A DNA stretch of 64,000 bases from Flavobacterium cyclinae (GTDB taxonomy: Bacteria; Bacteroidota; Bacteroidia; Flavobacteriales; Flavobacteriaceae): assembly GCF_021172145.1 (NCBI RefSeq), contig NZ_CP089095.1, positions 1 through 64,000 on the forward strand. Reading direction: 5' to 3'. Position numbers and translations under genes: made by a program. Shown here in pieces: positions 43,237 through 50,418 of the stretch. The first letter of the stretch is position 1. Every line of letters begins with the position of its first letter. The notes under the pieces were generated by a model. It saw only the letters and a program-made list of their open reading frames with translations. It was not told the origin of the DNA and made no database searches.

Positions 43237-43275
43237 AAATAAAAAAACCTGCAAAGAAAATTTTGCAGGTTTAAA
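43237..43275 (-). terminator. intrinsic terminator of glnS
   Basis: AAACCTGCAAA (43245-43255) pairs perfectly with TTTGCAGGTTT (43262-43272). The A-run at 43241-43247 serves as the T-run on the minus strand. Confidence 0.85.
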
Positions 43276-43323
43276 TTATTAAAAAAATCGACTTAGATCG
43301 ATTTGACAAAAATTCTGAAATTT

Positions 43324-45018
43324 TTATTGTTCTGAAATTTTTGCCCAAGTATCTCTTAGACCAACAGTTTTGTTGAAAACTAATTTTCCTCCCGAAGCTT
43401 CGGGATTTGAATCTCTATCTACACAAAAATATCCTAAACGTTGGAATTGGAAATGATCTAATTCTTTTGATGTTACCAAACTTGGTTCTACATAGCCAGT
43501 AATTACTTTTAATGAATTTGGATTGATGTATTCTTTAAAATCAACTTCTTTGTCTTTATCTGGACTTTCGTTGGTGAATAATCTATCATAAATTCGAACT
43601 TCCGCTTCTTTTGCATGAGCAATTGAAACCCAGTGAATGGTGCCTTTTACTTTTCTTTGACTCGCTTCTGTTCCGCTGCCAGATTTTGAATCCACGTCAT
43701 AAGTAGCGTGAATTTCGGTAATATTTCCATTTTCGTCTTTTACAACTGATTCTCCTTTAATGATATACGCATTTTTCAAACGCACTTCAGTTCCTAAAGT
43801 TAAACGGAAAAATTTCTTGTGGGCTTCTTCTTGAAAATCTTCTCTTTCAATATATAATTCTTTAGAAAACGGCACTTTTCTGTAAGTCATTACTTCTTCT
43901 TCCGGATTGTTTTCAGCATCTAACCACTCTTCTTGACCATCAGGATAATTCGTAATTACTAATTTCACAGGATCTAAAACTGCCATTACACGAGGTGCAA
44001 TTTTGTTCAAATCTTCACGAACGCAGAACTCTAAAAGTGATACATCAATCAAATTATCACGTTTTGCAATTCCGATAGTTTTAGCAAAATTTCGGATAGA
44101 TGCCGGAGTAAAACCACGTCTTCTCATTCCAGAAATGGTTGACATTCTTGGGTCATCCCAACCCGTAACATGCTTTTCTTCAACTAATTGCAATAATTTA
44201 CGTTTCGAAACAACCGTATGCGATAAATTTCTACGAGCAAACTCTCTTTGTTTTGGTCGTACTTTTGAAGTATCGTATAAATTATCTAAAAACCAATCAT
44301 ACAATTCACGATGAGGCAAAAATTCTAACGTACACAACGAATGTGAAATTTGTTCTAAATAATCACTTTCTCCATGTGCCCAATCATACATTGGATAAAT
44401 ACACCAATCGTTTCCAGTTCTATGGTGATGAGCATGCATAATTCGGTACATAATTGGATCACGCATCAACATATTTGGAGAAGCCATATCTATTTTTGCA
44501 CGTAAAACATAGCTTCCATTAGGAAATTCTCCTTTTCTCATTCTTTCGAATAAATCTAAATTTTCTTCTACAGAACGATCTCTATTTGGACTATTCGTTC
44601 CAGGTTGCGTTGGCGTTCCTTTTTGTTTTGCCATCTCTTCAGACGACTGATTATCCACGTAAGCTTTTCCTTTTTGGATTAAAACTACCGCCCAATCATA
44701 CAATTGTTGGAAATAATCAGAAGCATAACATTCTTTGTCCCATTTAAAACCTAACCATTCTACATCGCGCTTGATAGCATCTACATATTCTTGCTCTTCT
44801 TTAGATGGATTGGTATCGTCGAAACGAAGGTTAACTGGAGCATTGTAATCAATTCCTAAACCAAAATTTAAACAAATAGCACTTGCATGACCTACATGCA
44901 AATATCCATTTGGTTCTGGTGGAAAACGAAAACGTAATTTATCTGCTGACAAACCATTTTTTAAATCTTCTTCAATGATTTGTTCTATAAAATTCAATGA
45001 TTTTTCTTCTGTTGACAT
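43324..45018 (-). CDS. glnS: glutamine--tRNA ligase
   Basis: 564 residues from the ATG at 45018 ([15 protein letters not shown]). An upstream in-frame TTG at 45039 falls inside the -7 promoter element, so it is not the start. The HIGH-type motif is [18 protein letters not shown] and the KMSKS-type motif is [12 protein letters not shown]. It has the Gln-specific C-terminal beta-barrel. Near the C-terminus NPEASGGK is encoded by the palindrome at 43390 and seems to be a short insertion relative to other GlnRS as I remember them. Confidence 0.97.
   Translation of the reverse strand: MSTEEKSLNFIEQIIEEDLKNGLSADKLRFRFPPEPNGYLHVGHASAICLNFGLGIDYNAPVNLRFDDTNPSKEEQEYVDAIKRDVEWLGFKWDKECYASDYFQQLYDWAVVLIQKGKAYVDNQSSEEMAKQKGTPTQPGTNSPNRDRSVEENLDLFERMRKGEFPNGSYVLRAKIDMASPNMLMRDPIMYRIMHAHHHRTGNDWCIYPMYDWAHGESDYLEQISHSLCTLEFLPHRELYDWFLDNLYDTSKVRPKQREFARRNLSHTVVSKRKLLQLVEEKHVTGWDDPRMSTISGMRRRGFTPASIRNFAKTIGIAKRDNLIDVSLLEFCVREDLNKIAPRVMAVLDPVKLVITNYPDGQEEWLDAENNPEEEVMTYRKVPFSKELYIEREDFQEEAHKKFFRLTLGTEVRLKNAYIIKGESVVKDENGNITEIHATYDVDSKSGSGTEASQRKVKGTIHWVSIAHAKEAEVRIYDRLFTNESPDKDKEVDFKEYINPNSLKVITGYVEPSLVTSKELDHFQFQRLGYFCVDRDSNPEASGGKLVFNKTVGLRDTWAKISEQ
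43390..43405. repeat. intragenic palindrome TCCCGA-AGCT-TCGGGA
   Basis: A perfect 16-base palindrome inside glnS, read as PEASG near the C-terminus. Its arms are the same as at 31123 and 55883. Confidence 0.85.
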
Positions 45019-45036
45019 TGTTTTTTTTACTTTTGA

Positions 45037-45044
45037 CAAAGATA
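45037..45044 (-). promoter_or_regulatory. -7 promoter element of glnS
   Basis: On the minus strand this reads TATCTTTG, a full match to TAnnTTTG, 19 bases ahead of the glnS ATG. Confidence 0.6.
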
Positions 45045-45046
45045 AA

Positions 45047-45125
45047 AAAAGTTTATGGTTTATGGTTTATGGTTGAACCAAGTTTTCAAAACAATAAACA
45101 ATAATCTACAAACAATAAACAAGCT
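45047..45125. repeat. intergenic imperfect inverted repeat, TTTATGG/CAATAAAC type
   Basis: The left arm has three copies of TTTATGG; the right arm has AACAATAAACAATAATC and AAACAATAAAC. The arms are roughly inverted copies. It fills the space between divergent glnS and folB. Confidence 0.6.
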
Positions 45126-45129
45126 TGTT

Positions 45130-45489
45130 ATGGGAACAATAAAATTAAATAATATAAGAACCTTTTCGTACCACGGATGCTTAGCAGAAGAAGCAAAAAT
45201 TGGTTCAGATTACCGCGTAGATTTAGAAATAAAAACCGATTTACGAAAATCAGCTCAAACAGATGATTTAGCAGATACTGTTGATTATGTTCATTTAAAT
45301 AAAATTGTGGTTGAAGAAATGGCAATTCGATCAAAATTATTAGAACATGTTGCACAACGTATTATTGTTCGCACTTTTTCAGAAATTCCATCTGTTTCTC
45401 GAATAAAATTAGCGGTTTCTAAATTAAATCCGCCAATAGGTGGCGATGTAGAAGCGGTTACGATTGAAATGGAAGAGTTTAGAAATTAA
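45130..45489 (+). CDS. folB: dihydroneopterin aldolase
   Basis: 119 residues from the ATG at 45130 (MGTIKLNNIRTFSYHGCL); an earlier frame start lies in the repeat element and is not used. Family segments: FSYHGCLAEEAKIGSDYRVD, DDLADTVDYVHLNKIV and LLEHVAQRI, with KLNPPIGGDVEAV at the end. It converts dihydroneopterin to 6-hydroxymethyl-dihydropterin in folate synthesis. It is a single-gene transcript with its own terminator. Confidence 0.95.
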   Translation: MGTIKLNNIRTFSYHGCLAEEAKIGSDYRVDLEIKTDLRKSAQTDDLADTVDYVHLNKIVVEEMAIRSKLLEHVAQRIIVRTFSEIPSVSRIKLAVSKLNPPIGGDVEAVTIEMEEFRN

Positions 45490-45527
45490 AAAAAAAGAAT
45501 CGGAATTAACATCCGATTCTTTTTTTT
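45488..45527. terminator. bidirectional terminator between folB and the sulfatase gene
   Basis: AGAATCGGA (45496-45504) pairs with TCCGATTCT (45512-45520). An A-run before and a T-run after let it stop both the folB transcript and the convergent one. Confidence 0.9.
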
Positions 45528-45561
45528 AGGTAATGAAACGAGCTCCATTTAACTTAAAATT

Positions 45562-47481
45562 TTAGTCGATATTATAAACTCTTTTCTTGTATAAATTACT
45601 TGATGCTACAATATGAGCAAGTGCATCTTTAGCTAATTCTTCATCTAAAGCAACTGGAATTAACTCGGTATCACTTTTAACTTTAAACTGTAATGGTTTT
45701 GCATTCGGATTTAAGATAACAATATCATCATCCACTCTAAATGCATAGGTTTCATGGAATAACATAATAGTTCTTCCTTTCGTTCCTTTAGGTAATTTTA
45801 ATAAATTTCTTCCCACCATAGGTGTTTTTGTAGTAATTCCTGATAAGGCTAAAACTGTTGAAGGAATATCCATTTGACTTGCTAAATTATCATAAGTCTT
45901 TCCTTTTTCAACATTTGGAGCAATGATTAAAGCTGGAATATGGAATTTATTTACCGGAACTAAATTTTTACCATACGTTCTGGTGTTGTGATCGGCAATA
46001 ACTACAAAAATAGTATTCTTAAAATAGGACTCTTTCTTGGCTAATTCGAAAAATTTACCAATTGAAAAATCAGCATATTTCATAGCGTTGTGAACAGAAT
46101 TTTTTTGTTGTTCATAAAGTTGAATTCGTCCATCAGGAAATTCAAATGGCTCGTGATTTGAAGTAGAAAACATCAAAGAAAAGAAAGGTTTATTCCCTAA
46201 ACTTTTGAAATATTCATTGGCTTTAACCACTAAATCTTCATCAGAATAACCCCAAGTTCCTTTCAAGGCATATTTTTTTCCATCTTTATCAAAATCCGTT
46301 TCATCGATAATGTTTTTAAATCCGTTTCCATTGAAAAAAGACGCCATATTATCAAAATTTGCCATTCCGCCATAAATAAAACTGGTGTCGTAATTTTGAC
46401 GACCAAAAGCATCTGCAAGAGTAAAAAAACCTTGTTGGGAACCACTTAATTTTACAATACTTTCCGATGGATTAGGTAAAAATCCAGCCGTAACTTGCTC
46501 AATTCCTCTTACACTTCGAGTTCCGGTACAATACAAATTAGTAAACAATAATCCTTCTTTTGATAATTTATCTAATTCAGGGGTTAAGGGTAAACCATTT
46601 AAACAACCTACATATTCAGCACCTAAACTTTCTTGTAAAAAGATGACTACATTATATTTTGGTTGTGTAGTATCTGGTTTTTGAAGATGTAAAAACGGAA
46701 CTTCGCTTGGAATAAATTCGGTAACATCCATGTATTTTTTTACACGAGAATACGCTTCTAATTCATCCATTTTACCGTACTTTTTAACATCCCCTTCATG
46801 TTTCATTGCGTAAGCAGCAAAAGCAACAGTATAAAGCGAATTTAATCCTAATGAATTCGTCATTTGATCTGAACAAAATATAGCATTACTTCCGTTAATA
46901 GGACGTTTTGAAGTTAAACTTCCTCGAGCACCCCAAAACAAGAAAAATGCAACAAAAAGAAACAAAAGTAATTTGGTTTTATAGTTACTTTCTTGAGGAT
47001 AAAATAATTTTTTACCGTGCTTAAAAGCTAAGAATAATGCAATTCCAAGTAAGATAGTAGTAATAATTAAGGAAGGTAAATAACTTTTTATAAGTGTTCC
47101 TACTACTTCTTTAGGGTAAATTAGATAATCTAAAAACAAACGATTTGGACGTGTATCGTATTGATTAATGAAATCTAATGTAGATAATTCCATTAAAAGA
47201 AATAAGAAAAGGAAAAATATAAAGTAAAAGTTTAAAAACTTTTTAAAATAATGTAAGACAGAATCGGGTAACAGAGATATTAAAACGGCTGGTAAAAAAG
47301 CTAAATAACAAATAAGAATTAAATCGAAACGAAGTCCGATTAAGAAAATAGATCCATAATCTTCGTTTTCAACAACACGTTCTTTAAAAACCAAAAAAAG
47401 GAAAATTCTACTTAAGGTTGTAATACATAAACCGATTACGAAAAAACTAAATATAGGTTTTAAATAACGTAAATTCTTCAT
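45562..47481 (-). CDS. LTA synthase-like sulfatase-family membrane protein
   Basis: 639 residues. About five membrane helices occupy the first 190 residues (for example FFVIGLCITTLSRIFLFLVF and KLLLFLFVAFFLFWG). The periplasmic sulfatase/phosphoglycerol-transferase domain follows. The metal Glu is in VVIFLQESLGAEYVG, the nucleophile Thr in YCTGTRSVRGIEQ and the late metal site in FVVIADHNTRTYG. It matches the LtaS/OpgB type that moves phosphoglycerol or phosphoethanolamine onto envelope glycans or lipids. In a Gram-negative of this kind the acceptor is unknown. Confidence 0.88.
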   Translation of the reverse strand: MKNLRYLKPIFSFFVIGLCITTLSRIFLFLVFKERVVENEDYGSIFLIGLRFDLILICYLAFLPAVLISLLPDSVLHYFKKFLNFYFIFFLFLFLLMELSTLDFINQYDTRPNRLFLDYLIYPKEVVGTLIKSYLPSLIITTILLGIALFLAFKHGKKLFYPQESNYKTKLLLFLFVAFFLFWGARGSLTSKRPINGSNAIFCSDQMTNSLGLNSLYTVAFAAYAMKHEGDVKKYGKMDELEAYSRVKKYMDVTEFIPSEVPFLHLQKPDTTQPKYNVVIFLQESLGAEYVGCLNGLPLTPELDKLSKEGLLFTNLYCTGTRSVRGIEQVTAGFLPNPSESIVKLSGSQQGFFTLADAFGRQNYDTSFIYGGMANFDNMASFFNGNGFKNIIDETDFDKDGKKYALKGTWGYSDEDLVVKANEYFKSLGNKPFFSLMFSTSNHEPFEFPDGRIQLYEQQKNSVHNAMKYADFSIGKFFELAKKESYFKNTIFVVIADHNTRTYGKNLVPVNKFHIPALIIAPNVEKGKTYDNLASQMDIPSTVLALSGITTKTPMVGRNLLKLPKGTKGRTIMLFHETYAFRVDDDIVILNPNAKPLQFKVKSDTELIPVALDEELAKDALAHIVASSNLYKKRVYNID

Positions 47482-47579
47482 AATTAATTAACTATTTGTT
47501 TTGCACAAAATTAAACTTAAAAACTCAATATTTGTACTTAATAAATGCTTAATATTTTTGGAAAAGAGGAAATAAAATG

Positions 47580-47587
47580 TAAATTTG
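47580..47587 (+). promoter_or_regulatory. -7 promoter element of tRNA-Cys
   Basis: TAAATTTG, full match to TAnnTTTG, 17 bases before the tRNA 5' end. Confidence 0.6.
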
Positions 47588-47604
47588 CAGTCCGTTCAAC
47601 TAAT

Positions 47605-47675
47605 GGCGTCGTGGCCGAGCGGCTAGGCAGCGGTCTGCAAAACCGTCTACCCCGGTTCGAATCCGGGCGATGCCT
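47605..47675 (+). tRNA. tRNA-Cys (anticodon GCA)
   Basis: Acceptor arms GGCGTCG (47605-47611) and CGATGCC (47668-47674) pair with one wobble, discriminator T. D-arm GGCCGAGCGGCTAGGC is typical for tRNA-Cys, the anticodon loop CTGCAAA has GCA at 47637-47639, and the T-arm is CCCGGTTCGAATCCGGG. CCA is not encoded. The 3' end is repeated twice downstream. Confidence 0.97.
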
Positions 47676-47678
47676 CTA

Positions 47679-47708
47679 AACCTTCAAGGAAACTTGGAGG
47701 TTTTTTTT
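47679..47708 (+). terminator. terminator of tRNA-Cys
   Basis: AACCTTCAAG (47679-47688) pairs with CTTGGAGGTT (47693-47702) with one wobble, loop GAAA, then an eight-T run. Confidence 0.9.
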
Positions 47709-47748
47709 ATGAAAAAAAACTTAATAAAGAAATTCCGTTCCGAAGCTT

Positions 47749-47872
47749 AGGAAGATGCCTCTAAAGAGTTACTAGAAATAGTAGCTCTTTTTTTGTTTTA
47801 ATTTTTAGAAAAAATTAATTAAAGATATTCCGGGCGATGCCTCAAAAACCTTCTGAGAAATTAGGAGGTTTT
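47749..47872 (+). repeat. two tRNA-Cys tail relics, each with its own terminator hairpin
   Basis: GATGCCTCTAAA at 47754-47765 copies the tRNA end and is followed by hairpin AGAGTTACT/AGTAGCTCT (47765-47788) and a T-run. CCGGGCGATGCCTC at 47830-47843 copies 47663-47676 exactly and is followed by hairpin AACCTTCTGA/TTAGGAGGTT (47847-47870), which is nearly the first terminator again. The [tail + terminator] module thus appears three times in about 210 bases. Confidence 0.8.
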
Positions 47873-48502
47873 TTATTTAATAATTTTAAAGACAATTGGC
47901 GAAGACTTAAAACATCCACTTATGCCAAAATTTTTGAATTTTATTTCTGAAATTAAAATTACATCTTTTTTTCTAGACTTTTTTAATAATTCATAAACTT
48001 CATTTGTAAAACTATTTCCAATAATTGTTAATGTTTTATAACCTGGGACTTTAATATTGAAACTCGTAACCTCAAAATCTATTGGAAATAAAAAATTTTC
48101 AATTTCAAAACCAATTTTTGCATTTACTAAATCTTCAATATAAAACACTAAATTACCATTATCTCTAAAATCATTTATAGTAAAATAATGCGGTCCAAAT
48201 GGTAAAACTCTGAAAAGATGCTCCTCAACTTCTTTTGAACCATCAAAATTTTCTATTTCGACAAATACTATAGTCTCATTTCCAGAACCTGGACGAAGAA
48301 CATAACTGCCATCCTCATTTTTTGAAACTCCTTTTCCTGAAATAACATACGATTTAGCATTATTTACTGCAATTGAAATAGGGTTTTCAACACCACGATA
48401 CACCACGTTCATTTTATCTAAAGCAACTACACTTTTTGAAGCTGTAATAGTATCTTGAGGATAAATAGATATTGAAAATAAAAGGAATAAAATGTATTTC
48501 AT
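47873..48502 (-). CDS. stand-alone GldM C-terminal-like domain protein, secreted
   Basis: 209 residues with signal peptide ending ISIYPQDT. The body reads like the C-terminal domains of GldM, the periplasmic core of gliding/type IX secretion: DKMNVVYRGVENPISIAV, YVISGKGVS, DGSYVLRPGSG and LFRVLPFGPHYF. Full GldM is over 500 residues with an N-terminal membrane helix, so this is only the domain part, and the second half (FLFPIDFEVTSFNIK) may be the next GldM domain. Its stop lies in the T-run of the last tRNA-tail hairpin. It may be an accessory T9SS part, or a drifted copy. Confidence 0.75.
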   Translation of the reverse strand: MKYILFLLFSISIYPQDTITASKSVVALDKMNVVYRGVENPISIAVNNAKSYVISGKGVSKNEDGSYVLRPGSGNETIVFVEIENFDGSKEVEEHLFRVLPFGPHYFTINDFRDNGNLVFYIEDLVNAKIGFEIENFLFPIDFEVTSFNIKVPGYKTLTIIGNSFTNEVYELLKKSRKKDVILISEIKFKNFGISGCFKSSPIVFKIIK

Positions 48503-48555
48503 AAGTTTAAAAAATAGACCTGAAACTAGTTCAGGATGACAAACAATTGAATATT

Positions 48556-49251
48556 TTACTCTGTAACCGAAGTATCAGGTAATAACTTATTGGTAATCAT
48601 TTCTTTTTCTTTTGGGAAGAAACCTTGAAGAATAAAAAACAATCCGAAAATTAAAATTACTACACTAATTACACGTTTGATTTTGTAGATATTTACAGGT
48701 GTTAATCTGTGTTTTAATTGTTTTGCTAATAGAATTTTTGCTACATCAAAAGCTAAATAAAAGAATAAAATAGCAGCAAAAAAGATGGAAATTCGAGATG
48801 TATTCATTTCCATTTGTGGTCCGTAAGTAATGATAATCATCATCCAAAAACCTAACACTCCAATATTAATGAAATTCAATAAAAAACCCTTGAAGAATAA
48901 AGCGAAATAATTCTTTTTTGGAATAGTGTCTTCTTCTTGTTCGACTTCTTGTTGCTTTTGGAAATTTCGTTTAAGCATAATAAATGAAATTAATCCGTAG
49001 GCCAACATAATAATTCCGCCAATAATAAATAAAGTAGGATTATCTTTTAATTGTTCTAAAAGCTGATTGGTACTTAAATAGGCAATCAAAATAAAAATAA
49101 TGTCACCAAAAACAATTCCTAAATCAAAAACAAAAGCTGCTCTAAAACCTTTTGTAATACTGGTTTCAAGTAAAACAAAAAAACCAGGACCAATTGAAAA
49201 AGCTAACAAAAGTCCCCAAGGAATTGCGGTAAGTATATCGTGTAAATGCAA
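48556..49251 (-). CDS. LysE-family amino-acid exporter
   Basis: 231 residues with about six membrane helices. The start AIPWGLLLAFSIGPGFFVLLETSITKGFRAAFVFDLG has the LysE/RhtB signature (IGPGxxxL and G...A...G). Helices follow at about residues 40-60, 68-90, 115-140, 145-165 and 190-215. Substrates in the family are amino acids such as lysine, threonine or homoserine; it cannot be told here. It stands alone between a repeat element and a small CCTGAA/TTCAGG inverted repeat (48519-48535). Confidence 0.85.
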   Translation of the reverse strand: MHLHDILTAIPWGLLLAFSIGPGFFVLLETSITKGFRAAFVFDLGIVFGDIIFILIAYLSTNQLLEQLKDNPTLFIIGGIIMLAYGLISFIMLKRNFQKQQEVEQEEDTIPKKNYFALFFKGFLLNFINIGVLGFWMMIIITYGPQMEMNTSRISIFFAAILFFYLAFDVAKILLAKQLKHRLTPVNIYKIKRVISVVILIFGLFFILQGFFPKEKEMITNKLLPDTSVTE

Positions 49252-49356
49252 GTTTTAGTCTCAGTCTCGGTTCTCAGTCGCAGTAGTGCAAACTAAAAAT
49301 TGTTAATAGTACGAAATTACAAAAAAAACTGAAAACTGTCACTGAAAACTGTGACT
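49252..49356. repeat. intergenic imperfect inverted repeat, CAGTCGCA/ACTGAAAAC type
   Basis: The left arm AGTCTCAGTCTCGG plus TTCTCAGTCGCAGT and the right arm ACTGAAAACTGTCACTGAAA face each other. Third member of the type seen at 23684 and 34410. Confidence 0.6.
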
Positions 49357-49360
49357 AACT

Positions 49361-50035
49361 TTATTTCGCTTGTTCGATAGTTCCTCCAGCGATTTTCTTT
49401 TCGTTGATTTGTTTTGGTTTACCATAAATTTTAATTTGACCTCCAGCTCTTGTTTTAGCATCCACAAAATCAGTTGCATATACATTTGCCATTCCGCCAG
49501 CATTTACAGTAACTACAGTCTGTTGTGTTACACAATCTTCACCATCGTATTTTCCACCAGAATTGGATACAATATCTTGATTTTTTACCGTTCCTTTTGT
49601 AGTTACAATACTTCCTTGTGAAACACGAACTTGTAATCTATCCGACTGTAAATTAGTAAGTTTAATTTCAGAACCTTCTTTACAAATGATATCAAAATTA
49701 ATGGCTGATATTTCATCTTTTGAAGCAACTCTACTTCCTTCATTTGCTTCAACTGCATCAATTTTTTTAAAATAAACCGTTGCTGAAACATCGTCACCAC
49801 TTAACATTTTTGTTAAAAGCATTCTGATTTTTAATTCGCCATTTTTGTTTACTACTTCAACTTCTTGCGAATTTGCTCCTGTTAAAACTATTTTGTTTTC
49901 AGTTGAAGCCACCAAGTTGACATCAATTTTATCAAAAGCAGTTACTTTAGTAAAATCACCAACGCTTTTTTCGGTTTGGGCTATTCCAAATGAAAAGATG
50001 GAACCGATTATAAAGGTTAAAAATGTGTTTTTCAT
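49361..50035 (-). CDS. head GIN domain (DUF2807) secreted protein
   Basis: 224 residues with signal peptide ending SFGIAQTEK. The body is a putative auto-transporter adhesin head GIN domain (DUF2807): FTKVTAFDKIDVNLVAS near the start, then repeating beta-strand turns with Asn/Gly (VVNKNGELKIRM, VEANEGSRV, VSNSGGKYDGED, VTVNAGGMANVY). This fold is a right-handed beta helix-like stack; function unknown. A small membrane protein gene overlaps its start by four bases, so the two are likely co-translated. Confidence 0.85.
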   Translation of the reverse strand: MKNTFLTFIIGSIFSFGIAQTEKSVGDFTKVTAFDKIDVNLVASTENKIVLTGANSQEVEVVNKNGELKIRMLLTKMLSGDDVSATVYFKKIDAVEANEGSRVASKDEISAINFDIICKEGSEIKLTNLQSDRLQVRVSQGSIVTTKGTVKNQDIVSNSGGKYDGEDCVTQQTVVTVNAGGMANVYATDFVDAKTRAGGQIKIYGKPKQINEKKIAGGTIEQAK

Positions 50036-50316
50036 TGAATAAAAATTTTAAAAAAATATATTAAAATGAATATAAGCAAAACAACTTCAAAAAAATTTAA
50101 ATTAAATTTATCTTTAATTAGTTGTTTTAAAATAAAATCTATAATAAAAAGAAATAAGCCAAGAGTAAAAATTATTATTGTAAAACCTCTAGCATATCCA
50201 TGATAATCAGGCTCATTTATACTTGTTAAAAATATAAAACAAGATAATAAAACAAAGAAAACTCCAAATATTAAAAATATAGAAATATTACTTTTTACAA
50301 ATTCAACTATCTTCAT
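50032..50316 (-). CDS. small membrane protein, unknown
   Basis: 94 residues with three likely membrane helices (about 13-31, 44-62, 73-92) and few charged residues between. I do not recognise a family. Its stop overlaps the DUF2807 start by four bases in the ATGA manner, which supports a real gene in an operon with it. Confidence 0.6.
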   Translation of the reverse strand: MKIVEFVKSNISIFLIFGVFFVLLSCFIFLTSINEPDYHGYARGFTIIIFTLGLFLFIIDFILKQLIKDKFNLNFFEVVLLIFILIYFFKIFIQ

Positions 50317-50336
50317 CTTATTATGAGATTTAGCTT

Positions 50337-50415
50337 CACTAAACTAACGTTTCTCCTAACGTCGAAATAATAATTTCGTACGTAACTAATCACTAATTAC
50401 TTTTCACTAATCACT
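50337..50415. repeat. intergenic repeat element, ACTAATCAC type
   Basis: CGAAAT-AATA-ATTTCG (50365-50380) forms an inverted repeat, and AACTAATCACTAATTAC plus ACTAATCACTTAATTAC form a degenerate tandem repeat beside it. Architecture recalls the other intergenic elements of the window. Confidence 0.5.
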
Positions 50416-50418
50416 TAA

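Noticed and set aside
45019..45039. Longer start of glnS at a TTG
   Set aside because: The TTG is part of the TATCTTTG promoter element on the minus strand.
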